A stretch of 64,000 nucleotides of DNA from assembly GCA_013339765.2 (NCBI GenBank), contig CM023449.1:205555422-205619421 (forward strand). Reading direction: 5' to 3'. Made by a program: the position numbers and the translations under genes. The DNA comes from Haemaphysalis longicornis (taxonomy: Eukaryota; Arthropoda; Arachnida; Ixodida; Ixodidae). Below the pieces are notes generated by a model. That model was given only the letters and a program-made list of their open reading frames with translations. It did no database searches and was not told the origin of the DNA. Below are positions 47,516 through 60,400 of the stretch, piece after piece; position 1 is the stretch's first letter, and every line of letters starts with the position of its first letter.

Positions 47516-47682
47516 CGTTTCAGATGGAGGCGGAAAGCGAAAAGGCCCGCCGTGTGTCGGTATTTGGGCGCACGTTAACGATCCCCAGGTGGCCAACATT
47601 CATCCGCAGCCCTCCACTCCAACGCGCCTCGTAGCCCAGGGGTAACTTCGGCGCGTTAAGCCCCAGAATATCACTTCCGCGC
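47516..47682 (+). mobile_element. 5'-truncated SINE, Ruka-like
   Basis: Only the body remains: TTTCAGATGGAGGCGGAAAG, GTGTGTCGGTATTTGGGCGC, ACGATCCCCAGGTGG-like, CGGCGCGTTAAGCCCCAGAA. Both polymerase III boxes are missing. Confidence 0.75.
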
Positions 47683-50499
47683 TAGTAATCGCCGCCGGTA
47701 GAATTAGTGCCTTTCAACTAGAGGTCTCAGGACATAAAGAATAGGAGAAAATAACGGGTAGGTAGTCGATATGTAAGAGTGGGTGTGGCGTCAACTCACG
47801 ATGCTCAGCAGAAGTGAAGACGGCTCGCTTACGTTCCAGCCTGGAAGACAATCTGCAGCATCTACATAATTATCGTGTCCACTCGTGCCTCTCCCGTAGA
47901 TGTCAAGGTCCCGTGTTGTATACTCGGCCGAACCTTTCCTTGTACACGTACCGCTCACAGGACGCGGGAACAACGGAGTACATTTTTGGACCTCTCTTAC
48001 CGAGACATTTGTTACAATTCAGTCCTGTTTGTAGGCACGTAACAAGACATATGCCTGAAAAAAAATTCCCTGTGTAACATTTGGACGCAACGATTTATTT
48101 TTCTCCATCGTATCCTGTGCTCCTCTGAAATAAATTCTTGTATACAGACTGCCGGGGCGGGTGGGCGAAGCTAGCTTCCAAAGGCGTACACGTGGGCGGA
48201 GACCGTTTCGTCCTCTCTTTCCGTATAAGAACACAAAGGTTCCTGTGACAAGATAAGCTGTCGATCTGTTGGCGCTGTATTAGGCTTCTAGCCTGTAAGG
48301 CATGTCTGGAAACTTTTGCATTTTCTTATTTGCCTGACAGAATGCCTGCTCAGCCTGTTTGATTATACTCCGAAAAATACTGCCTTTGTGCCATTTGCGT
48401 TCTTTTCTGTTTATTTTTTATTATATTTTGAGTGAGCAGATTGTTCACGCATTCGCAACATGCTGCTGTTTCAGGGTAGCGGGATTTGTTTGCGTTCCCT
48501 TTGTGAAGTGTTCCTTAATAATGTTTTCACCATTCCTACTGCGCGCACATGTACTATTTCACTCCATCTGCCTGGTGTTTTCCTTTCGTTGAAGTTCTGC
48601 ACGCCCGTCTGTGTCACCATTAGAGTCGCGCGATAGTTTCTTTTGACTTTTGTACACTGAGCCTATCCTTCCTGTCAGCGTAAACAACTGCCTATAGTAG
48701 AGTTTCAGGTGGGTGCTGTTTCGTTTATCGATTCCGGCTGGAAACAAGAGATTTACGGCAACAGACCTGCATGCATTCCATCTCTTTTGCATTGGTTGGG
48801 CTGTCATTAGGATTAGATATTAAAAACTTTTCTCCTGCTGTTTTCCAGAACCTTTTTTTACTGTCATGAGTGATGTGCATGAGGTAAGGCTTTCTGAATG
48901 CATCAGGTAGATTTGAAATCTTTAAATATACGCGTACAATAATGCAACATGCACGTACTCCATGCTTTGTTTTGAATTTCTCGGGTCTTCTTTTCATTTC
49001 GAGATGGCTCCATGCCAACCCATACAAGGGAAGAGTTTACTTGGAGCTGTTTTAATTAGGTTACTTTACTCCCGAATTTGCTAAACTTTACCCTCGTTAG
49101 GCCTCATCCGATTGAACTTCCTGTGGGTGTTGCAAATATAGCTTTTTGAGGTTTCAGTAACGAGCTTTTAGAAAGCTTTTTTATTTTCACGTGCTTTTAT
49201 TTTCTCTTGGGGGGGAGAGCTAATCCCCAGTGCAATTAATAAATAGTTCAGCAGTATGAGTGGTAAACAAAAACAAATCAACACGCTATATTTTGCACCC
49301 ATTACAGATCGAGACATTGATAAAGGAAAAAGAATTGACCATGCGCAATAGGCGCTAGTGTGGCAATGATTTTTTATCGTGTGGAACCGATTTGTGGAGT
49401 ACCTTCGTTTTTCGAAAAGCTGAATACGGTCGTCAGGGTGACGATGCCATCAGAAGGACGGATGACCGGCGGAATAAAGCAGTTTGCTGAAACATTATTG
49501 TTAAAAAATGTATGTGCGACTGCTTTGGTGGAGTTTTTGTTCATTGCAAAAACCGGCTGCCTTTTTGTCTGAGCTCTTGGAACTAGAGACACCTATATAC
49601 CCGGGTACCTTAAATTTTAGTCTGTGTAGGAATATTACCCTATGCCAGTTCACATATTTTGATGTATTCTATAACTAGCAAATGGCTAATGACGCATACA
49701 GTGCTGGTTGTAATTGTTCATGTGGAAGGTTTACAATAAACAATTTCCCCCACCCGGGAGAGGCGGTGCACGAACCCAAGTTTCGGATTGCTACAGAACG
49801 GACACCCCTTTGACAAGGCACTCTTGAACGACATCACGGACATGCCGTGCTTACAAACATGAATTAAGTGCATCTGCCACACTACCGCGAAGTTCGTCGC
49901 AAGGAACAAAACACTCGATAGTGATGGTCTGTAGTCTGATGTCTTTTAAGGCTTTAGTATTGTCACTGTTTTCGGTTGATCAGTCGGTCAGCATTGTCCG
50001 GGACACAGCCTGTAAAGCTTTCATTCCCTTAAGGCGTGCATTACCCATCCCGAGCTGTTCATTTGGTCCCGTTCACACGTATACATCAAATTGTCGTGGT
50101 GTATGCCATTGTAGCTTTCTAACACTTATTTAAAGGAGGTGCGCCAGAGGTTAATGACTCGTCATTGCAATCCCTGAAGTAGATAAAGCATCGGGTTTCA
50201 ATATTTCATCAGAATGTATAAGAATATAGATGGTCGAAAAAATTTGCAATTAAAGATACATACAGGAAAAGAACAAAATTGATAAGGAAGCGTGCCACTT
50301 TGCTTCACGGTTGCGACAGAAAGTTGTACTCTATCTATGGACCATTCCTTACTTAGAATATTAAGAAGTTTAAGAGCAGTTAAGTATGCGTCTTATTCCA
50401 CTTCCTTTTATATTTTTGCTTTCTTGATTGAACCTTCTTCCTGTCTGGCAAATCATCTTTGCGGACACTATTCATAGTATTCCGCGTAAACGCTTGGAT
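47683..50499. other. unrecognised sequence
   Basis: About 2.8 kb without motif, box pair or tandem structure that I can support. Confidence 0.4.
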
Positions 50500-50508
50500 T
50501 TGACTGGG

Positions 50509-50713
50509 CACTGCTGAGCACGAGGTCACGGGTTCGATTCCCGGCCGCGGCGGCCGCTTTTCTGATGGAGGCGAAAAGCAAAAACACCCGTGTGTACGAG
50601 ATTTCGGCGCACGATAAAGATCCCCAGGTGGTCAAAATTAATCCGGAGCCCTCCACTACGGCGCGCCTCATCGCCTGCGTTGCGTCGGCGCGTTAAACCC
50701 CAGAATCAATCAA
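50509..50713 (+). mobile_element. 5'-truncated SINE with 9-bp target duplication
   Basis: TTGACTGGG occurs at 50500-50508 and 50714-50722. Between them the SINE begins at CACTGCTGAGCACGAGGTC, just after the A box. It keeps the B box GGGTTCGATTCCCGG and the whole body, ending in an (ATCA)n tail. Because the duplication starts at the truncated end, the loss happened during insertion. Confidence 0.85.
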
Positions 50714-50722
50714 TTGACTGGG

Positions 50723-53700
50723 ACTGCGACTAATGTACATCACTGAACCTGCCGAATGACCCAAATGTAATTTATCTGCAAAACCATCGGCTTGCTTAGA
50801 GCCCCCTTACGCTTCCCCTTGTTACTAGAAGATGTAAATCTGGCTGATACATCTCCTCCTCGTAGAGGATTTTTCTGGTGTCAAGCATTTATGTCACATG
50901 CTAAGGTTTACGCGCCTTGTGGCTTTTATTAACAATGTCTGTACTATCCCGTTTAATGTTCCGTTGTTACGACAGTCACTATACACTTGTTACGACAGAC
51001 CAGTCAATATAGTGACTGGTCTGTTGAAAATCTTTTGTGGCACCGTTGTTATTTCCTAACCAGATGTCTTTGATCATTGCCACACAATGCTAAGTGTGTG
51101 GTGTGATCTATAGCCTCATATATCTGATTGACTCAGTGTTTCACCACAATCTAGGCGGCAGTATGGAAAGGGCAACTATTGGAGAGGAACCTGGCTACTG
51201 AAGGCCGCAAAATGTTCTCGGAACAGGTTCGTGATAATGAAAGTCGGCTTCACTATGCACGTCCTCATGCAGAACTGTTATTTGCCATGCCAGCCGCGCA
51301 CGTTAGAAGGCGGGGTTTTTCAATCACCTAATTGCGGCTGGCTTATCTGCAGAATGCACGCCACGCTCCGCTTACTGGGCCTCGCGTCCCCAACAGTGCG
51401 CAGTTACGTCGGTAAGAGCGAGCTGGAGAACAGAAGTAGATCGATCATACTGTTTGCGGCTTCCCTAAACGGTTTGACTGCGGGTGCTATAAGGCCCATT
51501 TGCGGCACGTTTCCAATTAGGCGACTTGCATACGTCAAGCTGTCCAATTAAAGGGCGTGTCTCGTCGCCAGTCGCAATGAGAAAGTTTTGTCTCATTCGA
51601 CATCTTTTCCCGGTAGCAGCAGATAGAGAGAACGACCGAGCGTTGAATTGATGGTCTTAAATAGTATAGGTAAAACTTGACAGAGTGAAAAGCAAGCAAC
51701 ACAGTCACGTTAATAAAACTGGAAATGGCCTCGTGGGTGCTGTCATTATGACGGAAAATGGCGCCACATCATTTCTACTCCTTCCACATGAAGCCCCCAT
51801 TCCTTAGTTCGGTTGCCCATAACGTATTTCGCAGACTAACTGAGAATCTCTACTCCTCCTCAATCCGAATTGACGCCAAAAGAAATATATTGAACGTCAA
51901 GCCGCAAATCGGTGTCTCACAAATTTGGGTGGCGTAGAGCTGGTGGCATGCCTGGAAACGGTCATGGCCTCCGACTAACCGGTGATGGCGTCCGTTGGTC
52001 CGAAGTTGGGACAAACATTGGGGCAGAGTAGGGCGAAGAAACTTTATGTACAGATATTGACATAGCGTTTGACTGAGTGAACAGGGTTTTGCGCTCCTGT
52101 GAGCGGGATATTAAATAACCAGGTTGGGTCCACCCACTTTAATTCTTTTTCTCGGTGAGGCCAGGACGCACCAGTCACGGAAATCCTTGACACTGAAATT
52201 GACGTCCACAGACGCACAAAGAAAAGGCACTTCTACTCTCGCACAGGTTAGCGTCCGGTTGACTCCGGTGGTGGAATGGTTGAAGCGACAGGAGACGGTT
52301 GTCGCAATGCCAATACGCCGATCGTAACATAAGCAACGCACCTCCCCGAACCCCCGCCTCCACATTGGCCATCGGATGTCGTCTTTAATAACAGGTTGTA
52401 ACAAACGCTACTGCTACTTCGTTTTTGTGTATATTTTATGACACTTGCAGTTGTTTTAGGCTTTTGTTTGTTTCCTTCTCCGTAAAAGAGCAATAAATAA
52501 AGTGATACGTACACAATATCGTTCATTATTAGCACAAAAACGCTTCGTTCTTTTTGCTCTGCGTAATCTCCTACGCTGAAGATCCCTTAAGTGACACATT
52601 AGTTCTGTTTCCCAATTCAAAATTTATTTATACGCTAACTGATTATGCAATTTGTGCTGATATGCTCCGTACACTCAATTTCGGTACTTTTGTTTGAGCT
52701 GTTGTGTATGCTATCAAACTGCGACTGCAGAGGCTTGAGAGGCTTGTCAAGCGGTCGTTCAAACAGGTGTCCTTGAACCCCTCCGGAATCCTGCGTGAGG
52801 CTTGGAACAGAGTAATCGCTGTTTTGAACGAATGTAGTACCGTTTGTCGTCGAATAAAACTGGCAGGAGATAAGGAAGTTGTGGTGTTTATTTTGAAACA
52901 TCTGGTTATTAAGTCTTGCAGGACGCAATGAATATTGTCAGCCTGCCTTAAATAACAAATGGAAACGGAACACATGAAAAAAGAACCATTTCAATCTCCC
53001 ACAACGATAGTAATATAGATAGAAGAGTTGCTAATATATACCACTGCACCAAACATATATTTTTATGCATAAGGTTGCCACAGCAATCAAGAGCAAAAAC
53101 TAATTGGGGGCATTATTCCCAATGTTATAGCTATCATTCTATGTGAGAATCTGGGCCTACAGCGCCAACTTTGTAACGCTCCGAAGTTGCACAAAAATGC
53201 ATATTTGACATAGTTGCTCCACTTAACCGCTATAATAATGTAAAGGTGCTTCACTAGCGCAAATAAAAAAAAAAACTACGAAGCATAAAATGACTAAGGT
53301 ATTCGGCTACTCATAGGGAATTGTGGCCATAAAAACTCACAACGATAACAACGGGTATCGAATGCTGCACATTACTACACAAGTACCTGAATTTCTGCAC
53401 AGTTTTTTTTTACCTTGCCTTTTCAATCAAGCCACAGAAACGTGCAGCCGCATTTCAAATGGGAACAAATGTTCGAGCTTTTATGCCCTTTCTCCATACA
53501 AGTACGGGTGACTGTTTGGCGAGAGGCGGGTCCACCTTAACGTGCGATTCATTTGGGCGGAAACATTCCCTGATTAAAAACATCGAATGGAGAGAGCACG
53601 CGCCAAACATTTTGTTAAATGTTCTGCTCCGGCCTGCTTCTGCCTCCTTTTTGTGCTTGTCGTCTCGGCCGCACTGCGGTCCTACTACGCACTAGTGGAA

Positions 53701-53898
53701 CGTTGGTTACGTCAGCTTTGCAAGCGGAATAGCTTGCCGTTATTTGCTAGAGTTTTCAAGTGTCCCATCTTAGGCTATGGGGGAAATCAGTCTGTGCCAA
53801 CTCCCGTGCTCTGGAGCGGTGTTCTTATTCACGATAACGAGTTTATTATTAATAATTGCGCCAACAAATATGGCGTCGCCGTAGGCATCTGCAACCGT
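50723..53898. other. unrecognised sequence
   Basis: Contains one perfect hairpin (50995-51024). Open frames around 100 codons at 51231, 52111 and 52635 show no domain. Confidence 0.4.
50995..51024. repeat. perfect 12-bp hairpin
   Basis: ACAGACCAGTCA and its exact complement flank ATATAG. Confidence 0.9.
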
Positions 53899-53944
53899 AG
53901 AGAAAGAGAGAGAAGAGAGAGAGAGAGGAGGAGAGAGAGAGAGG

Positions 53945-53990
<46 letters not shown>

Positions 53991-54240
53991 TTATTCACAT
54001 AAAGGATTATAATTGAGTCTCCTGCACGGATGAATGAGGTATAAAACATGACTCACAGTTTGTCCAGGGCTAGGAGGACGTTTTCTATGAGATTCCCCTG
54101 AACTGTGGGGCCTTCTACGTGGTCCAGACGAGGAGGTGCCTCAACACGAAGCTCTGCGAGCATATGGAGTTGGCCAAGTCTGCGCCTCCCCTTCTGGCTT
54201 TACGCTACCAGGATCATGGCTGCGAGGCAGTAGCCGCGCG
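53899..54240 (-). mobile_element. LINE 3' end with long TC microsatellite tail
   Basis: The minus strand encodes LAELRVEAPPRLDHVEGPTV and NLIENVLLALDKL, then a stop near 54053. AATAAA (complement of 53990-53995) and about 90 bp of TCTCTC (complement of 53899-53988) follow. The tail is the GA microsatellite read on the plus strand. The C-terminal style matches the LINE end at 14079. Confidence 0.5.
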
Positions 54241-54390
54241 ACACCAAGGTCCCAAAGATACAGAGAGATCGTAGAGGCGTTTCACATTCACCGAATGAAG
54301 GCCACGTGCGTTAGTAAGCCATCTTTAGCCCTGAGACAAGGTGAAGTTGGTTTCCTGGAAAGGTCACTACGGGGACAAAAAATTGATTGA

Positions 54391-54745
54391 CAGGAAGGAA
54401 GGAATAAAGGTATAGGAAAGGCAGTAATGTAAACCAGGCTGTGGCCTAGTTTTCTATCCTACACGTGGGGAAGGGGAACAATGGGAAAAAGAAAAGCAGT
54501 AAGAGAAGGGAAGGTAAAGAGAGAGCGTAAAGAGGTGTGGCCAGCGCCACGACGCTATTGTCTCCACAGAGAGCAGTCTCTTCAGCTACAGTCTGCTGTG
54601 CAAGTTCGTTGTTTTTAGGAAGCACAGGAGCGCTTTTGTGCCCTTGTGTGTAGATGACGGTGGAGACCAGGGGCCCAGGATTTTCTCCTCAGAGAACGGC
54701 CTCTGAGAATAGAGCTTCCGTAAAGTTGAGGAAAGCTGCCTTCTT
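54391..54745 (-). mobile_element. LINE 3' untranslated end with (TTCC)n tail
   Basis: The minus strand has TTCCCCACGTGTAGGATAGA, AGCCTGGTTTACATTACTGC and CTTTATTCCTTCCTTCC. This layout (GTGTAGG, then CTGGTTWAC, then CTGCCTTTCC, then a pyrimidine tail) I associate with I/R1-like tick LINE 3' ends. A SINE adjoins its upstream side. No coding motif is left. Confidence 0.45.
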
Positions 54746-54753
54746 GCTTTGAT

Positions 54754-54985
54754 TGACTGTAGGGTTTAACACGCCGACGCAATGCAGGCGATGAGGCGCG
54801 CCGTATTGGAGGCCTTTGGATTAGTTTTGACCACTTGTGGATCTTTAACGTGCGCAGAAATCTCGTACACACGGGCGTTTTCGCTTTTAGTCTCCATCAG
54901 AAAAGGGGCCGCCGCGGACGGGAATGGAACCCACGACCTCCTGCTCAGTACCGCAACGCCTTAGCCACTGAGCCACAGCGACGGG
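54754..54985 (-). mobile_element. tRNA-derived SINE, Ruka-like
   Basis: The minus strand has GTGGCTCAGTGGCTAAGGCG (A box), GTGGGTTCCATTCCCG (decayed B box), and the body down to GCGTGTTAAACCCTACAGTC with a TCAA tail. It is near full length. No clear target duplication was seen. Confidence 0.8.
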
Positions 54986-55219
54986 TGGGGACAAAAAATG
55001 ATGGTGCCCGTTCGATCACGCCTTTCATGTGTAGTGCTTTATTTGTATTTCTGTGTATATTTTTTCTTGACTGTACTTTGCATATTTCAGTCTTGCCTTG
55101 CACGTGGGTATAGTGATGCGCGATTATAGGGACCGGAACCTGGAGTTTGCCGCGCGACACTAGCGCCATTTTTTTCCCGTAGTGGTGGAAAACGGAAGTT
55201 ATGGACTAAAAAAAAAAAG

Positions 55220-55264
55220 AACGTGCCGCAGCTGTGAGCGCGATGCCCACAGCTGCGGCACGTT
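55220..55264. repeat. perfect 17-bp hairpin
   Basis: AACGTGCCGCAGCTGTG and its exact complement flank an 11-base loop. An A-run on the left and a T-run on the right can extend the stem. It lies in the left outer arm of the foldback candidate. Confidence 0.95.
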
Positions 55265-55383
55265 ATTTATTTTTTTTTTAAGCGTGAGCGCTTTTTTTAC
55301 TTGCCGCGAGTGTTTCCCGAGGCAGTAGGGCTCGAACGTTAATTACCTCATTTAGGTTAATTAGTTAATTATTGATTAGTCAG

Positions 55384-57410
55384 ATTGGGTTAAAAGTCAA
55401 AGTGATGTCAATAGGGGTTGGGAGGTATCAAATTAAAGGTCTCGATTAGTGGAATCACGCGGTAATAGTCATGAGGTAATCACGTGAGTCATAGATTGGG
55501 TTAAAAGTAAAAGTGATGCGACTAGGGCTTGTGAGGTATCAAATTAAAGGTCTCGATTAGGGGAATCACGAGGGAGAAATTAAAAACTGCTTACTGGTTA
55601 TGGTCACGAGATAGTCACGTGAGTCACGAATTGGGTTAAAAGTCAAAGTGGTGCCACTAGGGCGTGTGGGGTATCAAATTAAAGGTCTCGATGAGGGGAA
55701 TCACGGGGGACAAATTACAAATTGCGTCCTGGTCATAGTCATGAGACAGTCATGTGAGTCATGGATTGGGTTAACAGTCAATGTGAGGCCACTAGGGCTT
55801 CTGAGGTATCAAATTAAAGGTCTTAATGAGTGGAATCGCGTGGGATAAGCTAAAAATTGCTTCCTTGTCATAGTCATGAGACAGTCATGTGAGTCATGGA
55901 TTGGGTTAAAAGTCAAAGTGATGCCACCAGGGCTTGTGAGGTATCAAATTAAAGGCCTCGATTAGGGGAATCGCGTGGGACAAGTTAAAAATTGCTTCCT
56001 GGTCATAGTCATGAGACAGTCATGTGAGTCATGGATTGGGTAAAAAGTCAAAGTGGTGCCACTAGGGCTTGTGAGGTATCAAATTAAAGGTCTCGATGAG
56101 TGGAATCGCATGGGGCAAGTTAAAAATTGCTTCCTGGTCATAGTCATGAGATAGTCATGTGAGTCATACATTGGGTGAAAAGTCAAATTGGTGCCACTAG
56201 GACTTGTGAGGTATCAAATTAAAGGTCTCGCTGAGTAGAATAATGGGGGACAAGTTAAAAATTGCTTCCTTGTCATAGTCATGAGACAGTCATGTGAGTC
56301 ATGAATTGGGTGAAAAGTCAAAGTGATGCCACCAGGGCTTGTGAGGTATCAAATTAAAGGCCTCGATTAGGGGAATCGCGTGGGACAAGTTAAAAATTGC
56401 TTCCTGGTCATAGTCATGAGACAGTCATGTGAGTCATGGATTGGGTTAAAAGTCGAAATGTGCCACTAGGGCTTGTGGGGTATCAAATTAAAGGTCTCGA
56501 TGAGTGGAATCGCATGGGACAAGTTAAAAATTGCTTCCTGGTTATAGTCATGAGACAGTCATGTGAGTCCTGGATTAGGTTAAAAGTCAATGTGAGGCCA
56601 CTAGGGCTTGTGAGGTATCAGAATAAAGGTCTCGATGAGGGGAATCGCGCGGGACAAATTAAAAATTGCTTCCTGGTCATAGCCATGAGACAGTCATGTG
56701 GGTCATGGATTGGGCTAAAAGTCAAAGTGGTGCCACTAGGGCTTGTGAGGTATCAAATTAAAGGTCTCGATGAGTGGAATCGCGTGGGACAAGTTAAAAA
56801 TTGCTTCCTGGTCATAGTCATGAGACAGTCATGTGAGTCATGGATTAGGTTAAAAGTCAATGTGAGGCCAATAGGGCTTGTGAGGTATCAAATTAAAGGT
56901 CTCGATGAGAGGAATCGCGTGGGACAAGTTAAAAATTGCTTCCTGGTCATAGTCATGAGACAGACATGTGAGTCATGCATTAGGTTAAAAGTCAAAGTGA
57001 TGCCACCAGGGCTTGTGAGGTATCAAATTAAAGGCCTCGATTAGGGGAATCACGTGGGAGAAATTAAAAATTGCTTTCTTGTTATAGTCATGAGATAGTC
57101 ACGTGAGTCACAAATTGGGTAAAAGTCAAAGTGGTGCCACTAGGGCTCGTGAGGTATCAAAATAAAGGTCTCGATGAGGGGAATCATGGACAAATTGGAA
57201 ATTGCATCCTGGTTATAGTCACGAGCTAGTCACGTGATTTATAGATTGGGTTAAAAGTGAAAGTGGTGCCACTAGGGCTTCTGAGGAATAAAATAAAGGT
57301 GTCTATTAGGAGAATTACGTGGGACAAATTAAATATTGCTTCCTGCTTATATTCATGGGATAGTGACGTGAGTCATAGATTGGGGTAAAAGTCAAAGTGA
57401 TGCCCTAGAG
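55384..57410 (+). repeat. 135-bp tandem array, arm 1
   Basis: ATTGGGTTAAAAGTC-like starts occur at 55384, 55495, 55630, 55765, 55900, 56035, 56170, 56305, 56440, 56574, 56709, 56844, 56979, 57114, 57245 and 57379. There are about 15 units, mostly exactly 135 bp, the first shortened to 111. Unit landmarks are GCCACTAGGGCTTGTGAGG, TATCAAATTAAAGGTCTCGA, TTAAAAATTGCTTCCTGGTC and CATGAGACAGTCATGTGAG. Units at 55900, 56305 and 56979 share special variants (GATGCCACCAGG, GGCCTCGATTAG), indicating partial higher-order amplification. Because 135 is 45 codons, frames stay open across units; the resulting repeat peptide is not credible as a protein. Confidence 0.95.
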
Positions 57411-57419
57411 CTTGTTATC

Positions 57420-60400
57420 GCCCTCCCGAATGTAAAAAGCAAGTTGCACATTCGAGATGGGGGCTGATGGGGTGTTGAAAAGTGTGCTAGGAATGTGTGT
57501 TCGCGCTGGTAGTGAAAGCGACAATATCATATCTGCACAAGATCCCGGCATCCCAAAGTCCAAAGTCGGCCATGAGTCGTTCGGGGAAAATTCGTTTTTT
57601 AAGCTCGCCGCGAGCAGACTTGTTCAGTTTGTGCTTTGTTCAAGCTCCCCTATTCTAAGGGAAGATTTTGTGCGTCTTCAATATTACTGGGGACTTTCTG
57701 ACCCGTTTCGGAATGAGAACAGAATGAGCTCTGCATGCTGAGTGGTCGACGCAGCTCCGGTGCTTCCGAATAGGACGTTATCTACCGGGGCCCGATCGCG
57801 AAAGGAAGCCACATCTCTTACCGCACATTGGGCAGGGGTCGTTTGCTTTCGCGAAAAAAAAAGGCTGTTTGGGTGTATTTTCACAAGCAATAAACACCTT
57901 TTCCTGATTTAGCGTCAAGAAAACTATAAAGGAATGCTACCAACAAATGTTTTGAAAAGCTCTTCAGCAGCCCTTTAAAAGCATGTCGAGCTTTTAATAT
58001 GTTTGGAACCGTGTTTTTTCTATTTCCGATATTTTTCTAAAAAAACATGAAAAGAAAATTTTTTTCATGCCCTTCACTATTTGATGGAAATTACAACTCT
58101 ACTGTGGTGGCATCTCCTTGCAATTCGAAATGAAGCTTTTGTCTTATATATAAAAAATAAATATATTCATTTGTTTTGTTTGTTTATTGCTACTTTGTTA
58201 CTTGTGGCTGATATGCCATGTGAAGCAACGTACGTAGCACCAACACAATAATGTACCAGGATGGTAAACATATCTATGGTGCTTTACGTTTTTATGGTAG
58301 TAAACAAAAATACACATGACGAACCAGCGCGCTTCGGAAGCCTTTTACATCCCCTGGCAGTCTTACAGCAGTAACTGAAAATAGCACCCGCTGCAGTGGC
58401 TCAGTTATGCTGCTGAGCCCAAGGACGCGGGTTTGATCCCGTTCGCGATCTCTGCTTTTCTTATGGAGGAGAAAAAAAGGCGATCGTATGTCGAGATTTC
58501 GTCGCGCGTTAAAAGTGCGCAGGTGCTCAAAAGTAATCCAGAGCCCTCGTGGCCCAGGTGCACAGCCGCGGCGCGTAAACTCTCATAACTTGAATTTAAA
58601 AAGGCCCTATATCTCCGTCCTTTGCTGAAAATGCCAACGAAAGACAGTAGTCGTCTGCCATCCGAGCCTGTAAAACCCCCTTGTGTCCCCCCCCCCCCCC
58701 TGGTCTCTTCCGCTCCCCCGCCACCACCATAGATGCAGTCGAAGTTTGCTCAATTTGATCCGACTCTCCTGCGTTCGCTGCATCTGTTCAGAGCTCTTTT
58801 TTCTATGGCTCTTTGGCGCGAATTAACAGCCCCCCAAAAAAGCAACACGGAGCGCCTCAAGAAAGCAAGCAGTGCTTGCTCCAAAGTAGTGGATAGGGAT
58901 CGTCGTGCTGCTAGGGGGAAAAGAAACTCGAGCCACCGTCGGGAAAAGAGTTGTCAATCATGAAGCTGAGGAATTTGAAAGGCCGGTGAAGTAAAAATAT
59001 AATATTTTCCAGCAGTCCCATGACGGCACCTGATTGCAGCGCCAGACTTTCCTGTAGTGAAATTTGTTATAAACGACTTCATGCTCTAGAGAGTATGTTG
59101 CAAGCCACCGACAGAACGAGTAACGCCAGTCACGTGATGCGCCGTCCAGAATGACTGTCCCCAAGAATACTCGTGGCGACGTCACCCACTTCTTAGGGAA
59201 TGCGCGGCGCAACAGCGCCATGATGCGCCCTGCAAGACGTTTCGAAGGGTTACTCTTTTAACGTGACAGCACTATACTGTCTTTTCTGCTCCTTAAAAGT
59301 GTAATGAATAAATCGACATGCATGTATTCCAATATACAGATACCTGTTTGTGTCGTCTCGCTACAACTATTCACAACTATCTGAACACTGGCACCACGAT
59401 TTGTAAACTATTCCACCATAAAAATAAGGAAAGTTTAGGAGAGGCTGTGACCACCTTATTCGTGCAACCGGTAGGAGTGCACTTGTTCTTGTATTTTGAG
59501 CCCATTCTCCCTATGGTTCTCCTTAAGTCGCTTCTCGCTTCGTCTTCTCCAACTGTGCCTCTGAACGTGTGGAAGCAATTTTGTAGCTTCGGCAGCAACG
59601 AAAATTGATCACTTGGATTGTTTCAGCTTGTCCCGCAAAACGACATATTGCCGCACTAGCGACGCCGCAGCTGAGAATTCGTTTGTCAATTCGCACCATA
59701 TAGAGCTGGCTTATGGCACCCTACTTGCATTTACGCTTAGGGCAATAGATCCATTTTTGCCACAAGTGTGGTTCCAGAACATGAATACTCATCCGCCCAC
59801 TTTCATTCCAATACCGTATCAATTCGAGGCGCAGACAAAGAAGTGGCTATGATTATTATTGTAACGATCGTCCTTCTGCAGCTCCGCTAGACATCTTGTA
59901 CCTCATCACATAGCTTAGCTTTGAGGCTCACTTCATTCGACTGTTACAGTATATATGCCCAAATCCGAGTAACGGTTTTTGCAGTGGCTCAGAAAAATCA
60001 GCCCGCATTTAGAAAGATCCCCGTACAAATATTTTCCCGGGTGGGCTGACAGCAACACATGTGAAGTTCCCAGTTCGTTCCCTCCTCACCCTTGTGTTAC
60101 TTCACCATCGCGCCCCTCTTGGGCGAACTACATTATGCAACCGGCCAGCGCGGATGGTGTGCAAGCCGTGTATTGGCACGGAGTGTTCTGCGAAGGCCGC
60201 ATTACCTTGGTTACACAAGCGGCTGCCATAGAAATGCTGCACCTTATCAATATTATTTTATTTTATGAGCAATAAAATTGATTACGATCGAAACTGTGTA
60301 GCATATGTTATACAACTCCCAGACGGCAGATCAAATTATCTTTCGAGCGAATGACATTTGCTTTATGTCAATGTTTCAGCGCTACACGACAACACCGAAG

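Noticed and set aside
56436..57044. 203-codon repeat protein
   Set aside because: It is produced by reading the 135-bp satellite, whose length is a multiple of three; there is no start context or conserved protein character.
59979..60275. 98-codon frame in the foldback loop as a last exon
   Set aside because: Its composition looks protein-like and AATAAA follows, but no family match or splice support could be shown. It is kept only as a lead.
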